Shown piece after piece: positions 45,570-55,085 of a stretch of 64,000 nucleotides of DNA. Both the position numbers and the translations under genes were made by a program. Each line of letters starts with the position of its first letter. Within the stretch, counting starts at the first letter, position 1. The notes beneath the pieces were generated by a model. That model had not been told where the DNA came from, made no database searches, and saw only the letters and a list, made by a program, of their open reading frames with translations. The stretch comes from Novipirellula sp052161655 (lineage in GTDB: Bacteria; Planctomycetota; Planctomycetia; Pirellulales; Pirellulaceae). The DNA lies in contig NZ_CP197418.1 of NCBI RefSeq assembly GCF_052161655.1, forward strand, positions 5,146,001 to 5,210,000, written 5' to 3'.

Positions 45570-46952
45570 CTAAGTGAGCTTCGTTACGCCTGGAATTGCG
45601 AATGCAGGCTCTGGTCGAGCACCGTTCCAATCCAAGTCTTTAGGAAACAGATCGAGCGACGATTTTTCGCTGACAAAATCCCAATCGACACGCTGACCGG
45701 TGTAGGCCGCCATCCGTCCCATTACCGCGGTCAGCGAACTTTCCGCGGTCGTCCGCAGTTCGACGATCGGGTTCCCGCTGCGAATCGAGTCGACAAGATC
45801 CTTGTGTTCTTGACGATACGCGTCGGCGATGCTGCCCTTCATGCTCCACGTTTCTTTGCCGCTGCGATCCATGAACCGCGAACCGCCGCTCATTGCGTCA
45901 ATGTAAGCAGTGGCTTTGGTTCCGTAGATCACATTTCCGTTGTCCCCCTTGGTCCCAGGGATTTGCCGGCACATGAACGAGCAAACTCGGTTGCCAGGAT
46001 ATGTGTAGTCGACCGAAACGTTATCCCACATTTCACTGTCCTCGGGGCGAGTGAATCGTCCTCCAGAACCGTAGGCGGTTTCGGGCGCGGATCCCATCAC
46101 CCAATTGATGGCGTCGATGTTATGAACCGCTTGCTCGGTAATCTGGTCACCCGACAACCAGATGAAGTGCATCCAGTTGTTCAGTTGGTACTGCGTATCA
46201 CTGACGCCTTCTTTACGATTCTTGTACCAAATGCCACCGGAGCAGTAGCGAGTCGTGGCGCTGACGATCTCACCGATCTCGCCATCGTGAATTCGCTTGA
46301 CTGCTTCGACATAGTTGACTTGGCGGCGGTACTGTGTGCCAGTCACAATCGACGTCCCCTGCTTGACCGCTTCGTCATGAGCTTTCACACAAACACGGAA
46401 ACCGGCGGGGTCGACGCATGACGGCTTTTCAGCAAAAACGTGCTTTCCGGCGGCAACCGCCTCGGCGATGTGATAAGGACGGAACCCAGGCGACGTGGCC
46501 AGAATGACCAAGTCGACATCGGGATCTTCGAGCACTTTTTTGTATGCGTCCAAACCGACGTGGATACGATCGTCCTTGACGTCAATCTTTTCGCCATGTC
46601 GCTTGCTCAGAATTGTGCGAGCTCGCTCGCAATTTTCTTGCTGCAAATCGGCCATTGCCACCAAGCGAACGTTGTCGTTGATAGAAAGCGAGTCGTTGAG
46701 AGCTCCGGTGCCTCGTCCGCCTACCCCAACGATTCCAATTCGGATTACGCGATTCGGATCGTCTGATCCCGAAGCTGCGTGCAGCGTCTGAGGCGATAGA
46801 GCCCCAGTACCGAGGGCGGCAGTGCCTAAGGCCGCCGACAATGCGGTGCCACTGCGTAGTACGGTGCGGCGATTCGGCGTGTTGGGATTCGGCTCGCTAG
46901 ACAGTGCTGCCGAATTGCTGCTGTTTTTATTCGAGGTTGTATGGGTCGTCAT
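45570..46952 (-). CDS. Tat-exported Gfo/Idh/MocA family oxidoreductase
   Basis: The 460-residue protein starts with a twin-arginine signal (NRRTVLRSG then a hydrophobic Ala-rich stretch, about 25-55). The NAD(P) domain has IRIGIVGVGGRGTGAL and the family HVFAEKPSC motif; the C-terminal half is the substrate domain, with WMHFIWLSGDQITEQAVHNID. Tat-exported forms are common in planctomycetes; many act on sugars, but the substrate here is unknown. ATG 46952 has GGAG about 7 nt upstream. It lies inside the threonine/amino-sugar run. Confidence 0.9.
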   Translation of the reverse strand: MTTHTTSNKNSSNSAALSSEPNPNTPNRRTVLRSGTALSAALGTAALGTGALSPQTLHAASGSDDPNRVIRIGIVGVGGRGTGALNDSLSINDNVRLVAMADLQQENCERARTILSKRHGEKIDVKDDRIHVGLDAYKKVLEDPDVDLVILATSPGFRPYHIAEAVAAGKHVFAEKPSCVDPAGFRVCVKAHDEAVKQGTSIVTGTQYRRQVNYVEAVKRIHDGEIGEIVSATTRYCSGGIWYKNRKEGVSDTQYQLNNWMHFIWLSGDQITEQAVHNIDAINWVMGSAPETAYGSGGRFTRPEDSEMWDNVSVDYTYPGNRVCSFMCRQIPGTKGDNGNVIYGTKATAYIDAMSGGSRFMDRSGKETWSMKGSIADAYRQEHKDLVDSIRSGNPIVELRTTAESSLTAVMGRMAAYTGQRVDWDFVSEKSSLDLFPKDLDWNGARPEPAFAIPGVTKLT

Positions 46953-47051
46953 GAGATTCTCCGAGAAAGGGTAGGGGATCAATGGTTTCGTAACTCATGA
47001 ACGACATAGGTTACGAGTCTAAAAGTTAGCAGGGGGAGGTTGGTTCGTTCG

Positions 47052-48077
47052 TCAGCTCCATTTCAGAATCACTTTGCCCGATTGTCCGGACATCATGACG
47101 TCAAATCCTTGCTCAAATTCTTGATAAGGGAACCGATGCGTGATCACGGGCGAGAGATCGAGTCCACTTTGGACCAAAATTTTCATCTTGTACCAAGTTT
47201 CGTACATCTCTCGTCCGTAAATTCCTTTGATCGTCAACATGTTGAAAACGACCGTATTCCAATCGATTGCCATTTCGCCCGACGGAATGCCAAGCATCGC
47301 GATCTTTCCGCCGTGGCTCATTTGGCCAATCATCTCTTGAAAGGCCGCCGGGTTGCCAGACATTTCCAACCCGACATCAAAGCCTTCCTTCATGCCGATT
47401 TCTTTCTGTACATCGCTAAGTTGTTCGTGACGAACATCGACGGTGCGTGTCGCTCCCATCTTTGCCGCCAATTGCAATCGATACGGATTCACATCAGTGA
47501 CAACGACATGCCGGGCACCAGCGTGTTTCGCCACCGCTGCCGCCATGCAACCAATCGGTCCCGCGCCCGTGACCAATACATCTTCGCCTAGGACCGGGAA
47601 CGACAGAGCCGTGTGCACGGCATTGCCAAACGGGTCAAAAATCGATGCCACATCACGATCGATCGAGTCATCGTGGTGCCACACATTGGTCATCGGCAAC
47701 GAAATGTATTCAGCGAACGCTCCGGGGCGATTGACGCCGATACCCTTTGTGTCAGCACAGAGATGCCGCCGACCCGCCAAACAGTTACGACACCGTCCGC
47801 AGACCACATGCCCTTCGCCGCTGACAATTTCGCCGGGGTAAAAGTCGGTCACGTTCGAGCCGGTTTCAACGATCTCGCCGACAAACTCGTGCCCTACGAC
47901 CATTGGCACCGGAATCGTCTTTTGTGCCCACGCATCCCATTTGTAGATGTGCACGTCGGTACCGCAGATCCCGGTCCGATCGATCTTGATCAACACATCG
48001 TTGATACCAATCGTTGGCATCGGAACATCTTCGAGCCAAAGACCTGGCTTCTTTTCGCGTTTTACCAGTGCCTTCAT
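47052..48077 (-). CDS. tdh: L-threonine 3-dehydrogenase
   Basis: The 341-residue zinc alcohol-dehydrogenase family protein has catalytic zinc ligands in TGICGTDVHIY and GHEFVGEI, the structural zinc cluster CGRCRNCLAGRRHLC and the NAD fold GAGPIG. MKALVKREKKPGLWLEDVP at the N-terminus and DPFGNAVHTAL match threonine dehydrogenases. It oxidises threonine to 2-amino-3-oxobutyrate, the substrate of the KBL ligase two genes on. ATG 48077 follows AGGAG by about 8 nt; the longer frame from 48158 adds 27 untypical residues. Confidence 0.92.
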   Translation of the reverse strand: MKALVKREKKPGLWLEDVPMPTIGINDVLIKIDRTGICGTDVHIYKWDAWAQKTIPVPMVVGHEFVGEIVETGSNVTDFYPGEIVSGEGHVVCGRCRNCLAGRRHLCADTKGIGVNRPGAFAEYISLPMTNVWHHDDSIDRDVASIFDPFGNAVHTALSFPVLGEDVLVTGAGPIGCMAAAVAKHAGARHVVVTDVNPYRLQLAAKMGATRTVDVRHEQLSDVQKEIGMKEGFDVGLEMSGNPAAFQEMIGQMSHGGKIAMLGIPSGEMAIDWNTVVFNMLTIKGIYGREMYETWYKMKILVQSGLDLSPVITHRFPYQEFEQGFDVMMSGQSGKVILKWS

Positions 48078-48213
48078 GACGAGGCTCCTACAGCGATGAT
48101 TTCTTGGAACGTATTGGAAAAGGCGTTCGTTCGCCGCCTTGGGCATGCACTGACGCACTCAACTCGCATCAACGACGTCATTTGTGATACTTCTTTAAAA
48201 TGCCAATGAATGA

Positions 48214-49242
48214 TTAAACGAACTGCGGTGCGAAGGCGTTGCCGACCTTTCTCGCACGCAGGGGAGTGTCGACATCGACTCCAAGCTTAAGCCCGACATT
48301 GACTAACAAATTCCATCCGGCAGCCATTTGCACAAACCCCGAAAGATCCCCCGCGTCAGGGATCGTGATCGTGGGAAAGCATGTCGGACGTGATGCAATG
48401 GCAACAATCTGCATACCAACGTTTCGCTCGAGCACTTCGCGAAATTTCGCTTCGCTGGCGGCATACGGCTCGATCCATATCAGTATATCATCTGTGTCCA
48501 TCACCTCTTCAATGCCGTGCACTGCATAGGTTCCATCCAAAAAGTCAGCTGATTTGCGAACGATCTCGTTCGTCTTCAGTGTCAATTCTTCTGCGACTCC
48601 GTCATTGCGGCCGGCCCAGTACACCGTTTTCGCGCGGGCGACGCGGCAGACCAAATCAGCTGGTAGCTGGGATAAAAGGGCCGTCTCGACATGATCGGCA
48701 AGTTCGTCTTGACGACTTGCGAGCGTTCCGCTGCCGTGAATGTGCTCCATCAGAGTTCGCAGAAACAATCCCTGTTCTATCACCGTCTTGGTGGCTGCCA
48801 CTGCGTTTTCTTCGCCGCATTGCAGTACGTACCCCGCAGTTGCAAACGTTTCGAGTTGGGTGTTCTCAAAAGTGGCCAAACTAAAGCGTCGCGAGTGTCC
48901 GTCGAGCTTTAGGCTGTAGAACAATTCGATTACTTCTGCGGTACGTCCCGAATTGGAAAGCCCCAACACCACCCAATTTCTTAAGTCATACTCCATCGCT
49001 TGTAGTGCCGATTCTGCGTGCAATCCGATCGAGCATCCTCGCTTCCGCGCCCATGCGATCGCGTGCTTTGCAGGAAAGAAACGGCTAGAGCCTTCCCCCG
49101 TAATCATCAGATTGCCGACGTCGCAGACCGTACGAGCCAGATCACGTACTCGATCGGAATCAAAGCTACGAATCAAATTGGGCACGGCCAACATATCGTT
49201 GACCAAACCAAATTGGATGAAATGCTCGCTCTCGGGATTCAT
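48214..49242 (-). CDS. SIS-domain sugar isomerase-like protein
   Basis: The 342-residue protein has two SIS domains: the first with NLMITGEGSSRFFPAKHA and VVLGLSNSGRTAEVI, the second with TVYWAGRNDGVAEELTLKTNEI and HGIEEVM. This is the layout of GlmS-type isomerase halves and of AgaS/FrlB-like deaminating isomerases for amino-sugar phosphates. With the deacetylase and NagB next door an amino-sugar phosphate is the likely substrate. It lies 113 nt behind the PIG-L gene on the same strand. Confidence 0.85.
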   Translation of the reverse strand: MNPESEHFIQFGLVNDMLAVPNLIRSFDSDRVRDLARTVCDVGNLMITGEGSSRFFPAKHAIAWARKRGCSIGLHAESALQAMEYDLRNWVVLGLSNSGRTAEVIELFYSLKLDGHSRRFSLATFENTQLETFATAGYVLQCGEENAVAATKTVIEQGLFLRTLMEHIHGSGTLASRQDELADHVETALLSQLPADLVCRVARAKTVYWAGRNDGVAEELTLKTNEIVRKSADFLDGTYAVHGIEEVMDTDDILIWIEPYAASEAKFREVLERNVGMQIVAIASRPTCFPTITIPDAGDLSGFVQMAAGWNLLVNVGLKLGVDVDTPLRARKVGNAFAPQFV

Positions 49243-49355
49243 ACGTCATCTTTCTCTCTAGAAACAGCGGTTGTCAAAGGTTAGGGTCGCGATGTTGCTG
49301 GGGAGCAAGATTTCAAACGGAAAATTTGATTCACATCGGACGCTAGCTTGATTGA

Positions 49356-50186
49356 CTAAGATCGCAATGCGGTCTGTGGCTCACCGGTTTCAGTACGGCG
49401 TGCTGCTTTGAGGGGAAACAATTCTGCAAGTAAATCGTTCACAGGATACGCGTGGCCAGTGTGCTGGATAAATGCTTCGGCGACTTCCACACCACATTCG
49501 TTCCCACGCTTCTGGTTGTACGATCGCATCGTGGACAGATACTCGTCGATCCCATTGTGCACGCGAAGCCATTCTCGTTGGCTGACGTGACACGCCAGCA
49601 TCGCGGTCTTCGTATCAAGTTGATCGCTAATTTCAACCCACGTCGTTGGTTCCACCCGGTTTCCCAAACGGTCGGTACCGCCATGGCCGTCACAGTAATA
49701 CAAGTGAGGCACAGCTGATCCCGGAACCAGTGGCAGTGTGGACGCATTCGGGGCCGCGAAAACGAAGCTTGCTGCACGGCCCAATTGGCCTGTGATTTCG
49801 TGGTCGGCATGGTAATCCGACATCGGCATCGTGATCACCAACGTGGGGGCGATTTGTCGAAACAAATCAATCGTCTTTTGCAAGGCCTCGCGATCGTAGA
49901 CGACACGTCCATCGGGCTCGTGTAGACAATGAAATGTTGCTCCGGCGACTTTGGCGGCCTCGGTTCCTTCGGCAATTCGCATGCGAGCCACCTCATCAGC
50001 GTCGCCCGTTAGCGAACCACAATCACCGGCCGTGACCGTTGCGATATGAGTCTCCCATCCCAATTCGGCCAGTCGAATCAGTGTGCCAGCACACGTGATT
50101 TCGGCGTCATCCGGATGTGCCATCAACGCCAGTGCCACTTTGCGCTGTGAGCGATTCTCTTTGCTGGACAATGTTCGGTGCCTCAT
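49356..50186 (-). CDS. PIG-L/LmbE-family N-acetyl-sugar deacetylase
   Basis: The 276-residue protein has the zinc motif AHPDDAE near residue 23 and the second motif SDYHADHE (about 123). PIG-L enzymes remove acetyl from GlcNAc-containing substrates. The divergent NagB gene is of a type that in Bacteroidetes is often fused to a PIG-L domain, which suggests a working pair. It is the first gene of the minus-strand run; 288 nt separate it from nagB and must hold both promoters. Confidence 0.87.
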   Translation of the reverse strand: MRHRTLSSKENRSQRKVALALMAHPDDAEITCAGTLIRLAELGWETHIATVTAGDCGSLTGDADEVARMRIAEGTEAAKVAGATFHCLHEPDGRVVYDREALQKTIDLFRQIAPTLVITMPMSDYHADHEITGQLGRAASFVFAAPNASTLPLVPGSAVPHLYYCDGHGGTDRLGNRVEPTTWVEISDQLDTKTAMLACHVSQREWLRVHNGIDEYLSTMRSYNQKRGNECGVEVAEAFIQHTGHAYPVNDLLAELFPLKAARRTETGEPQTALRS

Positions 50187-50474
50187 ACGATGCGGGAAAA
50201 TTATTAGTCCGACTGTGATCCAGTTTGCCCAGTATTTTTACCGCTGTCCTCACGTACGATTGCTATTTGTAATGCTCTGTGTGCGCTTTGGGCTATGTTT
50301 TTGAGTGGGGTATGCGCATCACCGACTGAGGTGATACGTCATTTACCTCATCCAGCATTTGCTTGGCCTAATAATTGTAGATGAGACCGCGCCGTTACGA
50401 AAACGTACCAGTTTTGCGAAAAACTTGCTGAAAAAACACCACGAACGCATACCGGCGCACAGCGAGTACCATAA

Positions 50475-51458
50475 ATGGCAACCCTTTGTGTAGATGCAGC
50501 ACGGACAGCGTTTAACATGGCAGGTTCACACGGCGGATCAGCTCTGTCAGATCTCGCACCTCCCCTTCCTATCGGAATTCACTGCGATATTCCCGTACGC
50601 ATAAAGGAATCATCCTTGTCTATTCAACCGACCGAAGTCCGATCCAATGTTCGACCCAGCGTCCGCCAGTGGATTCGAAATGGTATCGAAGTTGGCGTGT
50701 TTTCAGACGCCGATGACGCAAGTCGATCCGCGGCAAATGAAATTGCGACGTTGATTCGCCAACGTGCTGCCGAGGGCCAACGCTGCGTTCTCGGATTGGC
50801 GACCGGATCGACCCCGGTGCGTGTCTATCGTGAATTGATTCGGTTGCATCGCGAGGAAGACCTTTCGATGCAAAACGTAGTGACGTTCAATTTAGATGAA
50901 TATTTCCCAATACAGCCTAATGCTGCACAGAGCTATGTTCGCTTTATGAACGAACAACTATTTGATCACGTCGACATTCGCCGCGAGAACGTTCATATCC
51001 CTGACGGAACCGTCTCGATCGAATCCGTTTCGGAATACTGTCACCAGTACGAAAGCCGAATTGAGCAACTCGGTGGTATCGACATTCAACTACTGGGTAT
51101 TGGACGAACCGGGCATATCGGTTTTAACGAACCTGGCTCGGAACAATCATCGACAACACGGTTAGTCCGACTTAGCGAAATCACACGCGTTGATGCCGCG
51201 AACGATTTTGGTGGTATCGACAATGTGCCTCGGATGGCGATCACGATGGGTGTTGGAACCATCCTTCGCTCGCGTCGCATTCGGTTGCTTGCCTTTGGTG
51301 AACACAAATCGGCGATTGTCGATCGCGCCGTTCAAGGGGCAATCTCTCATACGGTGCCCGCTACCTACTTGCACGATCATCGCAACGTCGAATTCTTGCT
51401 CGACGAACCGGCTGCATCGATGTTAACCTTGCCGGAAACCGAAACACTGGCTCGATAA
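50475..51458 (+). CDS. nagB: Glucosamine-6-phosphate deaminase (Bacteroidetes-type NagB)
   Basis: The 327-residue protein has GLATGSTPVRVYRELI, FNLDEYFPI (proton-relay Asp) and LGIGRTGHIGFNEPGS. Compared with E. coli NagB the Asp before Gly-His is Thr (T212), while H214 and E219 remain; the Arg-Thr-Gly-His form is common in Bacteroidetes NagB proteins, several of which carry a C-terminal PIG-L domain absent here. It would convert glucosamine-6-phosphate to fructose-6-phosphate and ammonia. About 65 residues precede the conserved part, so the true start may be later (for example TTG 50617). Confidence 0.87.
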   Translation: MATLCVDAARTAFNMAGSHGGSALSDLAPPLPIGIHCDIPVRIKESSLSIQPTEVRSNVRPSVRQWIRNGIEVGVFSDADDASRSAANEIATLIRQRAAEGQRCVLGLATGSTPVRVYRELIRLHREEDLSMQNVVTFNLDEYFPIQPNAAQSYVRFMNEQLFDHVDIRRENVHIPDGTVSIESVSEYCHQYESRIEQLGGIDIQLLGIGRTGHIGFNEPGSEQSSTTRLVRLSEITRVDAANDFGGIDNVPRMAITMGVGTILRSRRIRLLAFGEHKSAIVDRAVQGAISHTVPATYLHDHRNVEFLLDEPAASMLTLPETETLAR

Positions 51459-51695
51459 GCTCGCTGTCTGTGGAGTCACCCTTTGAAGTCAGCTACCGAT
51501 CGCGATCGCCGTCTCACTCAGGTCTTCATGATCGGCGACGTGATACGGATACCCACGCTCGCGAAACTTACTTGGTTCTGATACATTCTATGCGCTGTTT
51601 GGCGGGTGTTTAGATCTCGCGATGCAAGTAAATGCGATTGTCGACGACAGTAATGTCGCGAAATTGCCGTAGTCACTTAACCAGTCATCATTAGT

Positions 51696-52565
51696 ATGAA
51701 ACCCTCGTACGAGAAACTTGTTCCTCCGATTGGCGAGTCATTCCGGTGCTTCGATCGTTCCGAATTACTCTCTCCTGTGAAGTGGCACCGGCACCCTGAA
51801 ATCGAGTTGACGTACATTCACCACGGCGCAGGTTCGCGGGTGGTCGGCGACCATCTCGGCAGTTATGGCGATCATGACCTGGTCTTGCTCGGTTCACAAC
51901 TTCCGCACACATGGGCATCCGACGAGTATCGTGGCCAGAAGTATGATCGCCATGCCGCGATTGTGCTGCAGTTTCATCCCGACTTTCTCGGCACTGAATT
52001 TTTCGGTGTTTCCGAGATGGCGGCGATCAACAAAATGTTGCAACTGGCGAATCGCGGTTTGTGGTTCCCCGAGTCGATTGCCGAGCGTGTCGGAGCACGA
52101 ATGACTGCCCTGGTTCAGCAGCAGGGCGCATCGCGATTGATCGAATTATTTTCGATTCTAAACGTATTGTCCGAGTGCACTCAGACCGTCCAGCTTGCGA
52201 GTGAATTCTACTCAGTCACCTCCAGCCAAGATGTGGAGACGCGGATCCAAAAAATTTGCGATCACATCGCAAACCATTTGACCGATCCTGAGCTTGGTCA
52301 TGCCGAATTGGCTGAGCTCGCCGATATGAACGCGTCTGCCTTTAGTCGCTTTTTCAAACAATCAACGGGTCGCACCTTATCCGAGTACATCAGTGAGCTG
52401 CGAATCGGTTTGGCGTGTCGCTTGTTAACGGATAGTGACGACTCCATTCTTTCGATCAGTTTCCAAGCGGGCTTCGCAAACTTATCAAATTTCAACCGTC
52501 GTTTTCGACAATTGCGTCAAATGACCCCGCGTGACTATCGCGCTCGATTTCGAACTGCGTCGTGA
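51696..52565 (+). CDS. AraC-family transcriptional regulator
   Basis: The 289-residue protein has an N-terminal cupin (about 20-130; HRHPEIELTYIHHGAGSRVV) and a C-terminal double helix-turn-helix (about 190-285; LAELADMNASAFSRFFKQ and ISFQAGFANLSNFNRRFR, then TPRDYR). Such cupin regulators bind sugars. It lies 237 nt after nagB on the same strand and probably controls the amino-sugar genes. A convergent array starts 62 nt after its stop. Confidence 0.9.
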   Translation: MKPSYEKLVPPIGESFRCFDRSELLSPVKWHRHPEIELTYIHHGAGSRVVGDHLGSYGDHDLVLLGSQLPHTWASDEYRGQKYDRHAAIVLQFHPDFLGTEFFGVSEMAAINKMLQLANRGLWFPESIAERVGARMTALVQQQGASRLIELFSILNVLSECTQTVQLASEFYSVTSSQDVETRIQKICDHIANHLTDPELGHAELAELADMNASAFSRFFKQSTGRTLSEYISELRIGLACRLLTDSDDSILSISFQAGFANLSNFNRRFRQLRQMTPRDYRARFRTAS

Positions 52566-52627
52566 GTAGGGTTCACGTCTTCGGTTTACCTTACTCTTTT
52601 CAGTGCATGGGGCGTTGTGGGCCATAA

Positions 52628-54316
52628 TTGTCGCACGGCTTTCCAAGCCGTCAGCGTGCCCCAGCAACGAGCGTCACCTCGCCAAGTTGCACTTCCGACT
52701 TCAAGCAACCGCCCGCGAGACGTTACCAGCTTGGAAAGCTGGACGACAATCGTTCCCATTGTCGCACGGCTTTCCAAGCTGTTAGCGTGCCCCAGCGACG
52801 AACGTCAACTCGCCAAGTTTCACTTCCAACATCAAGCAACCGCCGACGAAACGTTACCAGCTTGGAAAGCTGGACGACAATCGTTTCCATTGTCACACGG
52901 CTTTCCAAGCCGTCAGCGTGCCCCAGCAACGAACGTCACCTCGCCAAGTTTCACTTCCGACTTCAAGCAACCGCCCGCGAAACGTTACCAGCTTGGAAAG
53001 CTGGACGACAATCGCACTCATTGTCGCACGGCTTTCCAAGCCGTCAGCGCGACTAAGCAACGAACGTCAACTCGCCAAGTTGCACTTCCCACTTCAAGAA
53101 ACCGCCCACGAACCGTTACCAGCTTGGAAAGCTGGACGACAGTCGTTTCCATTGTCGCACGGCTTTCCAAGCCGTCAGCACGACCCAGCGACGAACGTCA
53201 CCTCGTCGAGTTTCACCTCCGACTTCAAGCAACTGCCCGCGAAACGTTGCCAGCTTAGGAAGCTGGACGACAATCGCACTCATTGTCGCACGGCTTTCCA
53301 AGCCATTAGCGTGCCCCAGCAACGAACGTCATCTCGCCAAGTTGCACTTCCGACTTCAAGCAACCGCTCACGAACCGTTACCAGCTTGGAAAGCTGGACG
53401 ACAATCGTTCCCATTGTCGCACGGCTTTCCAAGCCGTCAGCGCGACCGAGCAACGAACGTCACCTCGCCAAGTTTCACTTCCCACTTCAAGCAACCGGCC
53501 GCAAAACGTTGCCAGCTTAGAAAGCTGGACGACAATCGCACTCATTGTCGCACGGCTTTCCAAGCCATTAGCGTGCCCCAGCAACGAACGTCATCTCGCC
53601 AAGTTGCACTTCCGACTTCAAGCAACCGCTCACGAACCGTTACCAGCTTGGAAAGCTGGACGACAATCGTTCCCATTGTCGCACGGCTTTCCAAGCCGTC
53701 AGCGCGACCCATCGACGAACGTCACCTCGTCGAGTTTTACTTCCGACTTCAAGCAACCGCTCGCGAAACGTTCCCACCTTGGAAAGCTGGACGACAATCT
53801 CACCGATTGTCGCACGGCTTTCCAAGCCGTCAGCGCGACCGAGCAACAAACGTCACCTCGCCAAGTTTCACTTCCAACTTCAAGCAACCGCCCGCGAAAC
53901 GTTACCAGCTTAGAAAGCTGGACGACAATCGCACTCATTGTCGCACGGCTTTCCAAGCCGTCAGCGTGACCGAGCAACGAACGTCACCTCGCCAAGTTTC
54001 ACTTCCCACTTCAAGCAACCGGCCGCAAAACGTTGCCAGCTTGGAAAGCTGGGCGACAATCGTTTCCATTGTCGCACGGCTTTCCAAGCCGTCAGCGTGA
54101 CCCAGCAACGAACGTCAACTCGCCAAGTTTCACTTCCGACTTCAAGCAACCGCCCGCGAAACATTACCAGCTTGGCAAGCTGGACGACAATCGTTTCTAT
54201 TGTCGCACGGCTTTCCAAGCCGTTAGCGCGACCGAGCAACGAACGTCAGCTCGTCAAGTTCCACTTCCCACTTCAAGCAATCGTCCGCGAACCGTTACCA
54301 GCTTGGAAAGCTGGAC
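52628..54316. repeat. Tandem array of 131-bp hairpin units, left block (13 units)
   Basis: Units start at 52628, 52759, 52890, 53021, 53152, 53283, 53414, 53545, 53676, 53807, 53938, 54069 and 54200: every step is exactly 131 bp. Each holds ACGGCTTTCCAAGCCGT (7-bp stem, loop TCC), about 70 nt of conserved spacer, then CCAGCTTGGAAAGCTGG in inverted sense, then CGACAAT...ATTGTCG linking to the next unit. The last unit stops at its base 117. Units differ by scattered substitutions only. 131 is not a multiple of three, so long frames through it are artefacts. Confidence 0.95.
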
Positions 54317-54332
54317 CCACCATGCGTACAGA

Positions 54333-54998
54333 CTAGAAGTGCCCCAGTGACCTCCGATACAAAAATTCATCTCCAGGTAAATTGGCTTTTTTGGGATTTT
54401 CGCGAATGTATTTGCGTAAGTATTGAAGTTGATCCTCATTCCGCACCAAATGGTCAAACGGCTCCGGAAACCAAAGCTCTCCATTTCTTGCAAATCGTTG
54501 ATTGATTTCCCTCGCCGTGAACCGCATCCATCCTCCAGGCTGCCGTTTTGCAGTTTTTTCATCCGCAAAAGCGACCAAGCAATGAACGTGATTTGGCATC
54601 ACGACAAAATCGCCGAGATAGTAGCGAGTGCGATGAAACTTCTGCAGTGACTCGCTGACGATTTGAGCTGCTTCGGGATGGCGCAGTTCACAGCTGCCGC
54701 AACACTTATCCAACGTCATTTCTCTGTTCTGGTGAAACTGCTTGTCAAAAGCAATCCTCATCTTCGGCGACAGCCCGGTTCGTGCCAGTTTCCAGTCTCC
54801 GTCACTGGCAATTCCGCAACGCATCAAGAAGTCGATTCGCTCTCGATGCCATCGTCTCAAAACGTCAGCGGGAATGGAGTCTTTTAATCGCATGGTCAGA
54901 AAGACGATTACGGCGGCCTGTACCCGATGAGGTCGCTGTCGATCCCACTGCCAATATTCTGCCTTGGGATCAAAGAGTTCGCCCACTGGATCGGCCAT
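54333..54998 (-). CDS. REP-associated tyrosine transposase (Y1/HUH family)
   Basis: The 221-residue protein shows the HUH motif in FVVMPNHVHCLVAF and a downstream tyrosine in LQYLRKYIRENP, with the N-terminal YWQWDRQRPHRVQ region seen in TnpA-REP (RAYT) proteins. RAYTs cut single-stranded REP hairpins and are single-copy genes lying among their cognate REPs. Here the gene lies between two blocks of hairpin repeats, exactly that arrangement. The reading frame is intact. Confidence 0.9.
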   Translation of the reverse strand: MADPVGELFDPKAEYWQWDRQRPHRVQAAVIVFLTMRLKDSIPADVLRRWHRERIDFLMRCGIASDGDWKLARTGLSPKMRIAFDKQFHQNREMTLDKCCGSCELRHPEAAQIVSESLQKFHRTRYYLGDFVVMPNHVHCLVAFADEKTAKRQPGGWMRFTAREINQRFARNGELWFPEPFDHLVRNEDQLQYLRKYIRENPKKANLPGDEFLYRRSLGHF

Positions 54999-55085
54999 TC
55001 TGATTCACCCCGTCAATACAACAAGAATCATGATGGAGTCTAATGTTTGCTGAAATGAAGTGCAAATTGAGCCCCCCGTACGACT

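Noticed and set aside
52617..54336. Several overlapping frames of 100-250 codons with repeated LSKPSA and QLGKLDD motifs
   Set aside because: They are translations of the 131-bp hairpin repeat; the period is not a multiple of three, frames occur on both strands, and no start signal is consistent.
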